Shown here: one piece after another, positions 28,487 through 39,218 of the stretch
How the letters are laid out: each line of letters opens with the position of its first letter
How positions within the stretch are numbered: position 1 is the stretch's first letter
Assembly: GCF_006346325.1 (NCBI RefSeq)
Contig: NZ_VDYR01000001.1
Location: forward strand, 930,001-994,000
Reading direction: 5' to 3'
Source of the DNA: Sphingomonas japonica
GTDB taxonomy: Bacteria > Pseudomonadota > Alphaproteobacteria > Sphingomonadales > Sphingomonadaceae
DNA length: 64,000 nt
Made by a program: the position numbers and the translations under genes
The notes under the pieces: generated by a model
What the model was told of the DNA's origin: nothing
The model's input: only the letters and a program-made list of their open reading frames with translations
The model's database searches: none

Positions 28487-28651
28487 GCAATTCCGTCCCA
28501 GATCACCAACTTCATTGCAGCGCATTTCATACTGCGCCGATCTGCGCTGCGCAGCCTCTCTGTGCGACTGAACACTTCAGCGCAACCGTCGTCCGAGTCC
28601 TTTGATACACTTTCGAGATGCGGCGCTCTACGGGCCACATCTCTCGCGCAG

Positions 28652-29395
28652 CTAGCGATCCCGATGCGCCCAAGCATACATCCCGTCAACCAGCGCCATG
28701 CGCTGAGCCGTCGATGGGATCCCCTCTGGAAGGCCTGTTAACCCGCATTGCGGGGTTTGAGAGTAAAGCGTGCTAAGCGCGCTAGATTCTGCCGCCGAGC
28801 CAGACTCTGTCTCCATCACTTTACGCACCAAGTCGGGGGAATAGATCGCAATACAACGCCCGATATTGTCAATGGTTACTTCACCTTTCAGGTCACCGTG
28901 AAACGCATTCGAACTATCAGCATTGACATTAACCGCCTTGACACCGCCTCCTGCGGCGCCTTCGTCAATCAAAAATCGCTCTGCGATCGCGGAACTGAGA
29001 AAACGGGGTGACAAGCCGTTAAGTTCACCCGCATCTATGCATGCGGGATATCTTCCACTATTCATCGCTCGAATGAGATTGGAATAACTCGGATCATTAG
29101 TGGTTGGACCACCGACCAGCTTGCTAGCGCGTTTTCCACTCACATTAACCACGCAGCTGGCGATCGTCAACGAGCGATCATAAGCGTGCGACGCTGCACT
29201 TGGATTTTGAAAGAGGCGTTCCATGTCGAGCCGGCGTCTGATCGGGCCCTCTACGCCGTTCGACATAATCCCGGGCGCTCGCGCTTGCGGGACACTCTGC
29301 GGCGAAGGAGCAGGTGGCCGCTGAGAGGATTGAGCAAGTGCTTCCGTTGCAAAAGTCGTCAGAGATAATGCGATTGCCAAACTTAGATGTTTCAT
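28652..29395 (-). CDS. Secreted protein of unknown function, low-GC insert in nuo operon
   Basis: The 247-residue protein has a clear signal peptide (LSLAIALSLTTFATEALAQ). The mature part of about 225 residues is polar, with several Cys and an Arg-rich segment near the start. I recognise no family. The gene starts at ATG 29395 with AGGAGA well placed. It sits between nuoF and nuoG with 112 and 165 empty bases on either side, unlike the overlapping nuo genes, and its GC content is by eye near 50-54% versus about 65% around it. This suggests acquisition from elsewhere. Confidence 0.75.
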   Translation of the reverse strand: MKHLSLAIALSLTTFATEALAQSSQRPPAPSPQSVPQARAPGIMSNGVEGPIRRRLDMERLFQNPSAASHAYDRSLTIASCVVNVSGKRASKLVGGPTTNDPSYSNLIRAMNSGRYPACIDAGELNGLSPRFLSSAIAERFLIDEGAAGGGVKAVNVNADSSNAFHGDLKGEVTIDNIGRCIAIYSPDLVRKVMETESGSAAESSALSTLYSQTPQCGLTGLPEGIPSTAQRMALVDGMYAWAHRDR

Positions 29396-29507
29396 TGGCT
29401 GTCTCCTACACTCTCGGTTACGCGGAAGCCGATGCTGCACCCCTTTGCTCGAGAATTGCAACCCTGATACGATTACACTGAGCAATCGTCCGTCGTTGTC
29501 GCGCACT

Positions 29508-30812
<1,305 letters not shown>

Positions 30813-30974
30813 CTACTTGCCCCCCAGCAATTTGCGGCCACCGGCGAGGATGGCGATGACGATTGCGGCGCCGATCAGGATGCCGAGCAGCTTGAAGCTC
30901 AGCTTCAGCAGCCAGCCAAGCATCACGATTCCGCCGATAACGGCGAGGATGGTGATAATCGTGTTCTTGCTCAT
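30813..30974 (-). CDS. Small membrane protein between nuoE and nuoF (53 residues)
   Basis: ATG 30974 overlaps the nuoE stop by four bases (ATGA) and its own stop abuts the nuoF ATG, so the frame has been kept within the operon's coupling. It is nearly all hydrophobic: ILAVIGGIVMLGWLLKL, then LLGILIGAAIVIAILAGG, i.e. one or two short spans with Lys residues flanking. I recognise no family. It could be an accessory subunit or assembly factor for complex I. Confidence 0.7.
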   Translation of the reverse strand: MSKNTIITILAVIGGIVMLGWLLKLSFKLLGILIGAAIVIAILAGGRKLLGGK

Positions 30975-31642
30975 GCGGTCCACTCCGCGCGATAGTCATG
31001 GTTGGCATCGACCATCGCGGTCAGGTTGGTGGGACCGCCCTCGCTCTCGCTGGTATGCCGCCCGTTCTGCGGCCCCGGCTTGGGCGTTTCACCGTTCGCC
31101 AGCGCTTCGAGGATCGCAACTGTGCGATCATAGTCGAGATCCTCGAAATTATCGTCGTTGATCTGCACCATCGGCGCGTTGGCGCAATTGCCAAGGCACT
31201 CGACCTCGGTCAGCGTGAACAGGCCGTCGGGCGTGGTCTTGCCCTTGGCCAGCCCGCGATTCTTGCACGCCGCCAGCACATCGTCCGACCCGCGCAGCAT
31301 GCACGGCGTCGTCCCGCACACCTGCACATGATAGCGTCCGACCGGAGCCATGTTGAACATGGTATAGAAGCTCACGACCTCGAACACGCGCATGTACGGC
31401 ATGTCGAGATAGGCGGCGACATATTCGATCACCGGAACGGGCAGCCAGCCTTGCGTCTGCGTCTCCGCCCCGACCTGCCGCTGGGCCAGGTCGAGCAGCG
31501 GAAGCGACGCCGATTGCTGGCGACCGGCAGGATAGCGTGCGACGATCTCCTTGGCCGTGGCGGCGTTCGCATCGGTCCACGCGAACGCGCCCCAGCGCGC
31601 ACGGGTTTCGGCCTCGTCGGGAATGTGTGGTGCGTCAGCCAT
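30971..31642 (-). CDS. nuoE: NADH-quinone oxidoreductase subunit E
   Basis: This 223-residue subunit has a thioredoxin-like fold binding a [2Fe-2S] cluster through C109, C114, C149 and C153 (CGTTPC, then CLGNC). It works with NuoF and NuoG in the electron-input module. ATG 31642 (MADAPH) was chosen; a TTG at 31657 would add five residues. It overlaps the preceding 63-residue ORF by eight bases. A C-terminal tail of about 45 residues is polar and poorly conserved. Confidence 0.96.
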   Translation of the reverse strand: MADAPHIPDEAETRARWGAFAWTDANAATAKEIVARYPAGRQQSASLPLLDLAQRQVGAETQTQGWLPVPVIEYVAAYLDMPYMRVFEVVSFYTMFNMAPVGRYHVQVCGTTPCMLRGSDDVLAACKNRGLAKGKTTPDGLFTLTEVECLGNCANAPMVQINDDNFEDLDYDRTVAILEALANGETPKPGPQNGRHTSESEGGPTNLTAMVDANHDYRAEWTA

Positions 31643-31826
31643 GCCTGTGTCGTCCAAAATGCGGGCGGAGGGAAGGGACGAACCATTGCACCGCAGCCAG
31701 GATTATGGCGAGCGATCCGAACCAGATCACCTCAACCTGTCGAATCCCGGCTACGTCAACCACCAACATCCCGAACAGCGCCACAGCGCCCATCCAGAAA
31801 GCAAAATGCCCGGCCGATAGTGTCAC
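31635..31826 (-). CDS. Small membrane protein between nuoD and nuoE (63 residues)
   Basis: GTG 31826 overlaps the nuoD stop by four bases (GTGA), and the ORF end overlaps the nuoE start. It has two hydrophobic spans: [20 protein letters not shown] and [19 protein letters not shown]. The C-terminus is basic (HFGRHRHG). I know no family name. The double overlap argues it is translated. Confidence 0.7.
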   Translation of the reverse strand: MTLSAGHFAFWMGAVALFGMLVVDVAGIRQVEVIWFGSLAIILAAVQWFVPSLRPHFGRHRHG

Positions 31827-33058
31827 CGGTCGCACTCCCCGAACACGATGTCCATCGCCCCGAGAATAGCAGTCGTATCCGCCAGCATGTGCCCGCGCGA
31901 CATGAAGTCCATCGCCTGCAAATGGCTGAACGCGGTCGGGCGGATCTTGCAGCGATACGGCTTGTTCGAGCCGTCGCTGACTAGATAAATGCCGAACTCG
32001 CCCTTGGGGCTCTCGGTCGCGACGTACACTTCGCCCGCGGGAACGTGAAAGCCCTCGGTGTACAGCTTGAAATGGTGGATCAGCGATTCCATCGACCGTT
32101 TCATTTCGGCGCGCTTGGGCGGCACCACCTTGCGGTCGGTGCTGGCGATCGGCCCCTCGGGCATTTCATTGAGGCACTGCTTCATGATCCGCGCCGACTG
32201 GTACACTTCCTCGACCCGCACCATGAACCGGTCATAGCAATCGCCGCGCGTGCCGACCGGCACGTCGAACTCCATCCGGTCATAGACGTCGTATGGCTGC
32301 GACTTGCGCAAATCCCACGGGATACCCGCCGCGCGGATCATCGGGCCGGAAAAGCCCCACTTGATCGCATCGTCACGGCTGACCGTGGCGATATCGACGT
32401 TGCGCTGCTTGAAGATGCGGTTCTCGGCGACCAGGCTGATCGCGTCGCCGAACAGTCGCGGCAACCGGGTGTCGAGCCAGTCGGCTATGTCGGTCAGCAG
32501 CTTCAACGGCACATCCTGATGCACCCCGCCCGGCCGCAGGTAATTATGGTGCATCCGCGCACCCGACATGCGCTCGAAAAAGCCCAGGCAATCTTCGCGG
32601 ATCTCGAACATCCACAGGTTCGGCGTCATCGCGCCGACGTCCATGACGTGCGAGCCGAGGTTGAGCATGTGATTGCAGATGCGAGTGAGCTCGGCGAAGA
32701 ACACGCGCAGATATTGCGCGCGCACCGGCACCTCCAGGTCAAGCAGCTTCTCGACCGCCAGCACGAAGCTGTGCTCCATGCACAGCGGCGAACAATAATC
32801 GAGGCGGTCCATATAGGGCAGCGCCTGCGTGTAGGTCTTGTACTCGATCAGCTTCTCGGTGCCGCGGTGGAGCAGCCCCACATGCGGGTCGATCCGCTCG
32901 ATGATCTCGCCGTCCAGCTCCATCACCAGCCGCAGCACGCCATGCGCGGCGGGATGCTGCGGGCCGAAATTGATCGTATAGTTCTGGATAGCGACATCGC
33001 CGGTCGTCGGATCAGCGGCGTCGGTCTTGCGCTCCAGTTCGTCGAGATACTCAGCCAT
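31823..33058 (-). CDS. nuoD: NADH-quinone oxidoreductase subunit D
   Basis: This 411-residue subunit is related to [NiFe]-hydrogenase large subunits and forms the quinone site with NuoB. Motifs include [23 protein letters not shown] and a C-terminal FGECDR. The ATG at 33058 overlaps the nuoC stop by one base (TAATG). NuoC and NuoD are separate proteins here, unlike the fused form of E. coli. Confidence 0.98.
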   Translation of the reverse strand: MAEYLDELERKTDAADPTTGDVAIQNYTINFGPQHPAAHGVLRLVMELDGEIIERIDPHVGLLHRGTEKLIEYKTYTQALPYMDRLDYCSPLCMEHSFVLAVEKLLDLEVPVRAQYLRVFFAELTRICNHMLNLGSHVMDVGAMTPNLWMFEIREDCLGFFERMSGARMHHNYLRPGGVHQDVPLKLLTDIADWLDTRLPRLFGDAISLVAENRIFKQRNVDIATVSRDDAIKWGFSGPMIRAAGIPWDLRKSQPYDVYDRMEFDVPVGTRGDCYDRFMVRVEEVYQSARIMKQCLNEMPEGPIASTDRKVVPPKRAEMKRSMESLIHHFKLYTEGFHVPAGEVYVATESPKGEFGIYLVSDGSNKPYRCKIRPTAFSHLQAMDFMSRGHMLADTTAILGAMDIVFGECDR

Positions 33059-33897
33059 TACTGGTTCTGACCCCCATCCTTGTCCTTGGGCACGACATCG
33101 GGATCGATCGGCTTGTCTTTCGGCTGGTTGCCGGGATCAGGTTCGCCCGCGCCGGTCTGGCCGGTGTGCTCGCTGGTCTTGACGTCCTTCGCGTTGGCAT
33201 CGGTGTCCTTGGTCGCCGCCGCATCGGCCTTGACGATCGTGTCGGCCCTGAGCGGCGTCGGCGCGCCCTTGGCCTCGGGGACCGCTGCCTTCTCGTCGCC
33301 GGGCAGCACATATTGCGCGCCTTCCCACGGCGACATGAAATCGAACGTGCGGAAATCCTGCGCCAGCTTGACCGGCTCGTACACCACACGCTTGGCTTCC
33401 TCGGAATAGCGCAGCTCGGTAAAGCCGGTCAGCGGGAAATCCTTGCGCTGCGGGTGGCCGCGAAAGCCGTAATCGGTGAGGATCCGGCGCAGATCGGGAT
33501 TGCCGTCGAACAGCACGCCGTACATGTCGTACACCTCGCGCTCCAGCCAGCCCGCGACCGGCCAGATGGCGGTTACCGACGGCACCGGCATTTCCTCATC
33601 GGTCGTCACACGGACGCGCAACCGGTGATTCCGCGTCAGGCTGAGCAGGTGATAGCAGACGTCGAACCGCTCGGCGCGCTCGGGATAATCGACTCCTGCG
33701 ATCTCGACGAGCTGCTGATATTCCAGGCCCGGCGTGTCGCGCAGCGCAATCATCGCGTCGACCAAATTGTCGCGCGCAACGGTCAGCGTCACTTCGCCGA
33801 CCTTGTCCTGCGCCTCGACGACCATTGCGCCCAGCGCGTCCTGCGCAAGTTCGATCGTGCCGTCATTGGCGGCATAACGGGGAGCAGGCGCCCTCAT
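33058..33897 (-). CDS. nuoC: NADH-quinone oxidoreductase subunit C with charged C-terminal extension
   Basis: This 279-residue peripheral-arm subunit has the core NuoC domain at about 15-200 (signature [20 protein letters not shown]). Residues about 203-279 form an extra Lys/Asp/Pro-rich, probably disordered tail (for example [17 protein letters not shown]), so it is longer than a standard NuoC. ATG 33897 overlaps the nuoB stop by four bases. Confidence 0.96.
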   Translation of the reverse strand: MRAPAPRYAANDGTIELAQDALGAMVVEAQDKVGEVTLTVARDNLVDAMIALRDTPGLEYQQLVEIAGVDYPERAERFDVCYHLLSLTRNHRLRVRVTTDEEMPVPSVTAIWPVAGWLEREVYDMYGVLFDGNPDLRRILTDYGFRGHPQRKDFPLTGFTELRYSEEAKRVVYEPVKLAQDFRTFDFMSPWEGAQYVLPGDEKAAVPEAKGAPTPLRADTIVKADAAATKDTDANAKDVKTSEHTGQTGAGEPDPGNQPKDKPIDPDVVPKDKDGGQNQ

Positions 33898-34445
33898 CGC
33901 TCGACCGTCCCGACCCGCCGGATTTTCCGCTGCAACTGCATCACGCCGTAGAGCAGCGCCTCGGCAGTCGGCGGGCATCCGGGCACGTAGATATCGACCG
34001 GAACGATCCGGTCGCAACCGCGCACGACGCTATAGCTGTAATGATAATAGCCGCCGCCATTGGCGCACGACCCCATCGAGATCACGTATTTCGGCTCCGA
34101 CATCTGGTCGTAAACGCGGCGCAGCGCCGGGGCCATCTTGTTGCACAGCGTGCCCGCCACGATCATCACGTCCGACTGGCGCGGGGAAGCGCGCGGCGCG
34201 GCGCCGAACCGCTCCATGTCGTATCGCGGCATGTTGACGTGGATCATCTCGACCGCGCAGCAGGCGAGGCCGAACGTCATCCACCACAGGCTGCCGGTGC
34301 GCGCCCATTGGAACAGGTCTTCGGTGGTCGTGACCAGAAACCCCTTGTCGCCAAGCTCGGCGTTGAGGTCGGTCAGGAATTGCGGGTTGGGCAGCGTTCC
34401 GGGTGGCGGCGCTCCAACGGGCTGCGGGCTTAGTTCTACTCCCAA
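33894..34445 (-). CDS. nuoB: NADH-quinone oxidoreductase subunit B
   Basis: This 183-residue subunit binds cluster N2 through C62, C63, C127 and C157 ([27 protein letters not shown]). TTG 34445 is preferred because AGGGAG lies seven bases upstream and it gives the family length; it overlaps nuoA by ten bases. Longer frames reach back through nuoA and are not credible. Confidence 0.96.
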   Translation of the reverse strand: MGVELSPQPVGAPPPGTLPNPQFLTDLNAELGDKGFLVTTTEDLFQWARTGSLWWMTFGLACCAVEMIHVNMPRYDMERFGAAPRASPRQSDVMIVAGTLCNKMAPALRRVYDQMSEPKYVISMGSCANGGGYYHYSYSVVRGCDRIVPVDIYVPGCPPTAEALLYGVMQLQRKIRRVGTVER

Positions 34446-34810
34446 TCGAGAGCTCCCTTTTTCCAGGCATAGATCAGGCCAAGCGCGAGTTCGGCGATGA
34501 AGATCATCATCGAGAACCATGCGGTCCAGCCGAGATCGAAAACGCTTACTGCCCAGGGATATAGGAACGCGGCTTCCAGATCGAAGATGATGAACAGGAT
34601 CGCGACCAGATAGAAACGCACGTCGAACTGGCTGCGCGAATCCTCGAACGCCGGGAAACCGCATTCATATTCGGTAAGCTTCTCGGGCGTCGGCTTGTGC
34701 GCCCCGGTCAGCCGCCCGACCGCCATCGGCAGGAATACGAACGTCGCCGACAACGCCAGCGCGACGCCGAGGAACAGCAGGATCGGCAGATATTGCGACA
34801 GGTCGACCAA
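34436..34810 (-). CDS. nuoA: NADH-quinone oxidoreductase subunit A
   Basis: This 124-residue membrane subunit is the first nuo gene. It has three spans and the conserved loop [20 protein letters not shown]. It starts at TTG 34810 (TTGGTCGACCTG); no ATG is available. A promoter is expected in the 109 bases before it. Confidence 0.96.
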   Translation of the reverse strand: MVDLSQYLPILLFLGVALALSATFVFLPMAVGRLTGAHKPTPEKLTEYECGFPAFEDSRSQFDVRFYLVAILFIIFDLEAAFLYPWAVSVFDLGWTAWFSMMIFIAELALGLIYAWKKGALDWE

Positions 34811-34842
34811 CGGGCTTCTCGCAGTTGCGGAAATATGAGCGG

Positions 34843-34871
34843 CTTCTAGGCCGCGATATCCTACTGGGCAA
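34843..34871 (-). promoter_or_regulatory. Candidate promoter of the nuo operon
   Basis: On the minus strand TTGCCC (34871-34866) and TAGAAG (34848-34843) are 17 bases apart, in the only sizeable gap before nuoA. A small GCGGC/GCCGC hairpin at 34839-34854 overlaps the -10 region. The match to sigma-70 consensus is weak. Confidence 0.3.
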
Positions 34872-34919
34872 GGCTTTGGCGGCTGAGAATGGCTCGCAAC
34901 AGGAGCCGTTTCACGTACG

Positions 34920-35741
34920 TCAAGCGTTGCGCAGCGCCCCGCCGACCAGCTTGTGCAGCTTGGAGTGCAGCACGTCGTTGGCCGCCAGATACTGGTTGCG
35001 TTCGACCGCCATGTCCTGGCCGCGGAAATCGGTAACGAAGCCGCCGGCTTCCTTGACCAACAGGATGCCCGCCGACACGTCCCAAGGCTTCAGGTCGGAT
35101 TCCCAAAAACCATCATACCGCCCCGCCGCGACCCAGGCGAGGTCGAGCGCCGCCGACCCGAACCGGCGGATGCCCGCCACTTCCGGGGCTACCGCACCGA
35201 AGATACGGCTCCACTCGGCAAAATTGCCGTGGCCCAGAAACGGAATGCCCGTCGAAATCAGCGCATCGGGCAAGTCGCGCCGTGCAGACACGCGCAGCCG
35301 CTGCCCCTGCAACCACGCCCCGCGCCCCTTTTCGGCCCAGAAGCCTTCGTCGGTCAGTGGCTGATAGACCATGCCGTGCGTGATCTCGGGCTTGCCCATG
35401 ACCCCACGCGGATCCTCGACCGCGATCGAGATCGAGAAATGGGGAATGCCGTGAAGGAAATTGGTCGTGCCGTCCAAGGGATCGATGATCCACCGCGGCT
35501 TGTCGGGATCGCCTTCGATCGTACCCCGTTCCTCGACCAGGAAACCCCAATCGGGCCGCGCATGGCGCAGTTCCTCGATCAGCGTATCCTCGGCGCGGCG
35601 ATCGGCCATCGACACGAAATCGGCCGGCCCCTTGCGGCTGACCTGCAGGTGCTGGACCTCGTTGAAATCGCGGCGCAGGCGCGGCGCGGCCTTGCGCACC
35701 GCGCGCTCCATCACCGAGATCAGGCCGGAATGCGAAACCAT
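34920..35741 (-). CDS. suhB: Inositol monophosphatase family protein (SuhB-like)
   Basis: This 273-residue Mg-dependent phosphatase has the family motifs WIIDPLDGTTNFLHG (metal-binding Asp residues) and WDVSAG near the C-terminus, plus the upstream Glu in VEERG. SuhB-like proteins dephosphorylate inositol phosphates and in some bacteria assist ribosomal RNA transcription. The ATG abuts the stop of the preceding hypothetical gene (TAGATG), and efp lies before that. Confidence 0.92.
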   Translation of the reverse strand: MVSHSGLISVMERAVRKAAPRLRRDFNEVQHLQVSRKGPADFVSMADRRAEDTLIEELRHARPDWGFLVEERGTIEGDPDKPRWIIDPLDGTTNFLHGIPHFSISIAVEDPRGVMGKPEITHGMVYQPLTDEGFWAEKGRGAWLQGQRLRVSARRDLPDALISTGIPFLGHGNFAEWSRIFGAVAPEVAGIRRFGSAALDLAWVAAGRYDGFWESDLKPWDVSAGILLVKEAGGFVTDFRGQDMAVERNQYLAANDVLHSKLHKLVGGALRNA

Positions 35742-36122
35742 CTAGCGTCCTTCGCCTAGCGGAGGCCCGTCATCGTCGGCATCCGCCGCCGGCGTGGCTG
35801 CTTCGGCGGGTTTGGGCATCGGTGCTCCGCAAACCCCTGCCAGCACGATCAGCTGCTGCGTCGCGTCGGTCTCGTCGACCTTCGGGTTCTTGTCGAGCAC
35901 CTGCTTCGTCGCCTGCGCGATCGTGCTGAGCGAGCGCTCGTACAGGCAGCCGAAGATGCCCTGCTTGGTTTCCGTCGGCACTTCCTTGGAATTAAGCGCG
36001 CTGACGATCAGCCCCAGCGTCCGCGACGCGTGTGCCGCCTCTTCCTTGGTCGGCGCGGCGTCCTGTGCCGCTGCGGGCGATGCCAGCAGCGCGGCGCCGA
36101 CGATGGCGATCGATCGCATCAT
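35742..36122 (-). CDS. Periplasmic hypothetical protein between efp and suhB
   Basis: This 126-residue precursor has an N-terminal signal peptide (SIAIVGAALLASPAAAQ) and a helical mature part with two Cys (FGCLYERS and AGVCGAP). It ends in an acidic, Ala/Pro-rich tail. No family is recognised. It starts directly after the efp stop and its own stop abuts suhB, so the three are co-expressed. Confidence 0.75.
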   Translation of the reverse strand: MMRSIAIVGAALLASPAAAQDAAPTKEEAAHASRTLGLIVSALNSKEVPTETKQGIFGCLYERSLSTIAQATKQVLDKNPKVDETDATQQLIVLAGVCGAPMPKPAEAATPAADADDDGPPLGEGR

Positions 36123-36123
36123 C

Positions 36124-36687
36124 TCAATCGGCCCGCTTCACATAGGTGCGTTCATAGACATCGACGACGATCCGGGTGCCTGCGCCGATATGCGGCGGCA
36201 CCATGACGCGAACGCCGTTCTCGAGGATCGCCGGCTTGTACGACGACGATGCGGTCTGTCCCTTCACCACCGCGTCCGCTTCGGTGATCATCGCCTCGAT
36301 CGTGTCGGGCAACTGAACGCTGATCGGGCGTTCGTCGTACAGCTCCATGACCACGTCCATGCCGTCCTGCAGGAACTCGGCCGCGTCGCCCAGCACGCCC
36401 TTGTCGAGCGTGATCTGTTCATAATTGTCCTTGTCCATGAACGTCAGCGTGTCGCCGTCCGCAAACAGATACTGGAAATCCTTGGTATCAAGCCGCACCC
36501 GCTCGACGCTCTCTGCGGAGCGGAAGCGCACGTTGTTCTTGCGGCCGTCGATCAGGTTCTTCATCTCGACCTGCATATACGCCCCGCCCTTGCCGGGCTG
36601 GGTGTGCTGGATCTTGACCGCGCGCCAGATGCCGCCTTCATATTCGATGATATTGCCGGGACGAATGTCCACGCCGCTGATCTTCAT
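36124..36687 (-). CDS. efp: Elongation factor P
   Basis: This 187-residue factor binds the ribosome between the P and E sites and relieves stalling at Pro-rich sequences. The three-domain form is complete, with the tip-loop Lys at K33 (QPGKGGA), the position modified by EpmA in other bacteria, and the C-terminal OB fold ending [14 protein letters not shown] 36687 is the family start; a longer in-frame leader is not native. Confidence 0.97.
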   Translation of the reverse strand: MKISGVDIRPGNIIEYEGGIWRAVKIQHTQPGKGGAYMQVEMKNLIDGRKNNVRFRSAESVERVRLDTKDFQYLFADGDTLTFMDKDNYEQITLDKGVLGDAAEFLQDGMDVVMELYDERPISVQLPDTIEAMITEADAVVKGQTASSSYKPAILENGVRVMVPPHIGAGTRIVVDVYERTYVKRAD

Positions 36688-36724
36688 GGGACCATACCTG
36701 TCAGAAAGAGCTGAGCGCGCGGCT

Positions 36725-37339
36725 TTAGCGGCGCGGCGCTCCGCCCGCAAGCAGCGGGTAGGGATCGATCGGCTGCCCGCCCGACCAGTTCTCGTCCGGG
36801 CGCATCCGCGACACGCCGAAATGCAGGTGATAATTGCCGGCCCCGGCGTTTCCCGTATCGCCGACGAAGCCGATCGGCGTCCCCGGCGCAACCGGCTGCC
36901 CTTCGGCGAGACCCGGCGCATAGCCAGCCAGATGCGCGTAATAATAGCTCCAGCGTTTGTCCGGAGAACGCACATAGGCGGTGATGCCGCCACCGCCATC
37001 GCTGTAGAAAAGCTTCTCGACCGTCCCCGCCGCCGCAGCGACCACCGGTGTCCAACCCGCCGCCATGACGTCTAACCCGGTATGCGCGCGAGCCCCGTCG
37101 TCGCGGGCGTCACCGTAATTGGGCGAAAGCGTCTCCGCGCGAACTCCCAGCACCGGGATTGCCAGCTTTCCCGAATATATGACGGGCAGCGATCCGCCAC
37201 GTGCTCCGTCGGGCTGCGGCGCGGATACGGAAGGGGCGCGCATGGCCCGCGTATCGGGACCGCCAAATCGCAGCATCGACCCGAAAATCGCGATCCCCAG
37301 CACGATCAGCGCCAGGATCGCCCAGCCCAGCCGTGTCAT
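36725..37339 (-). CDS. M23 family metallopeptidase (LytM-like)
   Basis: This 204-residue protein is held by one N-terminal membrane span (about 5-22) with a periplasmic LytM domain. The zinc and catalytic residues are present: H86 and D90 (HTGLD), H136 (YAHL), and H171/H173 (HLHFGV). Intact motifs suggest an active cell-wall endopeptidase rather than an EnvC/NlpD-type activator. It follows an L,D-transpeptidase gene after four bases, forming a small cell-wall pair. Confidence 0.9.
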   Translation of the reverse strand: MTRLGWAILALIVLGIAIFGSMLRFGGPDTRAMRAPSVSAPQPDGARGGSLPVIYSGKLAIPVLGVRAETLSPNYGDARDDGARAHTGLDVMAAGWTPVVAAAAGTVEKLFYSDGGGGITAYVRSPDKRWSYYYAHLAGYAPGLAEGQPVAPGTPIGFVGDTGNAGAGNYHLHFGVSRMRPDENWSGGQPIDPYPLLAGGAPRR

Positions 37340-37343
37340 CGCG

Positions 37344-38405
37344 TCACCGCTGAAAAACCGCCTTGGTGCCGGGCTTGATCATCAGCGACAGCCGCGCCGC
37401 GTCCCAGTTGGTCAGCCGGATACAGCCATTGCTCTCGGTCCGGCCGATCTTCTCGGGCTCGGGCGTGCCGTGGATGCCGTAATGTTCCTTCGACAAGTCC
37501 ATCCACACCACCCCCACCGGCCCGTTCGGACCTGCGGGAAGTTGCGCCTTCTTGGCGCCCGGCTTCGACGTGCTGAGCAGCGACGGCGTGTAGGCATAGG
37601 TCGGGTTGTACGACGACCCCTTGATCGTCCACTCCCCGATCGGCAGCGGAAACTCGCTCGATCCCATCGTCGCTGAAAATTGCGCGACGAGCCGGTCGCC
37701 GTCGAGCACCTTGAGCACGCCTTCCGACTCGTCAACCACTACCCGGTCGCCGCTCGGCTGCGTCGCATCGACGTTGAGCGTGCGCAGCGTCGCGCGCCAG
37801 TCCTCCGGCAGCTTCGAATCGTAATCGCGTGAGGTCGGCAGCGCGTTGGGGAATACGATCTTCGTCCCCGGCTTGAGCGGCGTCGCAGCGCTGTTCAGTT
37901 CGAGCAGCACCGACGGCTTGGTGTGGAACATCTCGGCCAGCTTCTCCATCGGCGAGCGATAGGAAATATGGTCGAGTTCCGCCTGTTCGTTGAGGTCGCT
38001 CGGCAATTCGGGATTGTACGGACCCGCCAGCGCGCCCGGCGTCAGGGTCAGCGTGCGCGTCGGCCGCAGCTTGGCGAAGGGATGCAACGCGCGTAGGGTC
38101 GCCTGGTCCATCTTGCCGGTGACGGGCAGGTTACGCGACGTTTGGAACCCGCGCAGCGCCGCGGTCAGCGATTGTCCCTCGCGTCCATCAAGAACCCCGG
38201 GACCGAAGCCAAGATGATCGAGGATCACCTGGACGTGCAGGACGCTGCGGTCGATTACCGTTTTCGCGATCTTTGTCTGAGCCGGGGCGCTGACCGTGGC
38301 CGAGGTGGTATCGGCCGCTTCGCCACGATCGGGTACTGCGAACACCATTGCAGCGGCGGCGGCCGTCGCGACCCCGGCGGTCCCGATCAATACGCGGTCG
38401 AACAT
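37344..38405 (-). CDS. L,D-transpeptidase with peptidoglycan-binding domain
   Basis: This 353-residue exported protein has a signal or anchor segment (about 5-25), a PG_binding_1 domain at about 55-108 and a LysM-like stretch around 150-190. The YkuD catalytic domain is at about 222-352, with H312 and C328 (HGTPEPEKIGRTESNGCIR). It forms 3-3 cross-links or attaches proteins to peptidoglycan. The N-terminal start MFDRVLIG gives a proper export signal. Confidence 0.93.
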   Translation of the reverse strand: MFDRVLIGTAGVATAAAAAMVFAVPDRGEAADTTSATVSAPAQTKIAKTVIDRSVLHVQVILDHLGFGPGVLDGREGQSLTAALRGFQTSRNLPVTGKMDQATLRALHPFAKLRPTRTLTLTPGALAGPYNPELPSDLNEQAELDHISYRSPMEKLAEMFHTKPSVLLELNSAATPLKPGTKIVFPNALPTSRDYDSKLPEDWRATLRTLNVDATQPSGDRVVVDESEGVLKVLDGDRLVAQFSATMGSSEFPLPIGEWTIKGSSYNPTYAYTPSLLSTSKPGAKKAQLPAGPNGPVGVVWMDLSKEHYGIHGTPEPEKIGRTESNGCIRLTNWDAARLSLMIKPGTKAVFQR

Positions 38406-38480
38406 GCCACCCTCCTTACGCTTTTACCTGAATGGGATAAGCGTTTGAGGCCGCAGTTGTTCCGTGAACGATCCGAAAGC

Positions 38481-39170
38481 CTAGCGTGCGATTGCCTCGC
38501 CGAAGCGGCGAACCGCGTCGGCCTCGTCCCCGCCCCACACCGCATTGCACACCGCGATGAAATCCGCCCCGGCCTCCACCAGCGGGCGGGCGTTATCTGG
38601 GGTGATGCCGCCGATCGCCACTGCCGGGATCTCGAACATCGTTGCCCACCATGACAGGATCACCGGGTCGGGTACGTGTCGCACGTCCTTGGTCGTGGTG
38701 GGATAGAAGGCACCGAAGGCGACATAGTCGGCACCCGCTTCGCCTGCTTCCATCGCGAGATGTCGGCTGTCGTGGCAGGTCACGCCGATCTGCGCGGTCG
38801 GCCCGAGTGCCGCCCGCGCATCGCGCGGATCGCCGTCGCTCTGCCCGAGATGCACCCCGTCGGCGCCGAGCCTCTTGGCCAGCGCGACGTCGTCGTTGAC
38901 GATGAACGCTACCTCCGCGTCGGCACAGATGCGCTGCAGCGGTTCGGCAAGCGCCGCCGCCTTGTGCTGGTCGATGCCCTTAACCCGGAACTGGAACGCC
39001 GCGACCGGCCCTGCGTCAAGCGCGCGGATCAGCCGGTCCGCGAACCCGCCCGACACATCGAGCGGCGAGATAAGGTAGAGCTGGCATGGCGGTCGCCGGT
39101 CGTCCCGCCGAAACTGCTCGGCAAAATCGGGGGCGAGCGGGCCAAGCGGGTCCTGTTCGAGTTGGGTCAT
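38481..39170 (-). CDS. thiE: Thiamine-phosphate synthase
   Basis: This 229-residue TIM-barrel enzyme joins HMP-pyrophosphate and the thiazole phosphate in thiamine synthesis. Typical segments are VHLGQSDGDPRDARAALG, GADYVAFGAFYPTTTK and the phosphate-binding end AIGGITPDNARPLVEAGAD. ATG 39170 (MTQLEQ) is preferred. It carries an extra N-terminal piece of about 30 residues. It lies 48 bases downstream of the aldolase; no TPP riboswitch is seen. Confidence 0.88.
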   Translation of the reverse strand: MTQLEQDPLGPLAPDFAEQFRRDDRRPPCQLYLISPLDVSGGFADRLIRALDAGPVAAFQFRVKGIDQHKAAALAEPLQRICADAEVAFIVNDDVALAKRLGADGVHLGQSDGDPRDARAALGPTAQIGVTCHDSRHLAMEAGEAGADYVAFGAFYPTTTKDVRHVPDPVILSWWATMFEIPAVAIGGITPDNARPLVEAGADFIAVCNAVWGGDEADAVRRFGEAIAR

Positions 39171-39218
39171 GGCCGCGGCGATAGCCGTCAACGCCCGCCG
39201 GTCAACCTCGGACGCGCG

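Noticed and set aside
38430..38465. GGAAC motif upstream of the L,D-transpeptidase as an EcfG (general stress) promoter
   Set aside because: The -35-like GGAAC is present, but the expected CGTT at 16-17 bases is not; only CGCTT is found.
38406..38480. Possible TPP riboswitch near thiE
   Set aside because: No CTGAGA-type core is visible ahead of thiE or in the gap after the transpeptidase.
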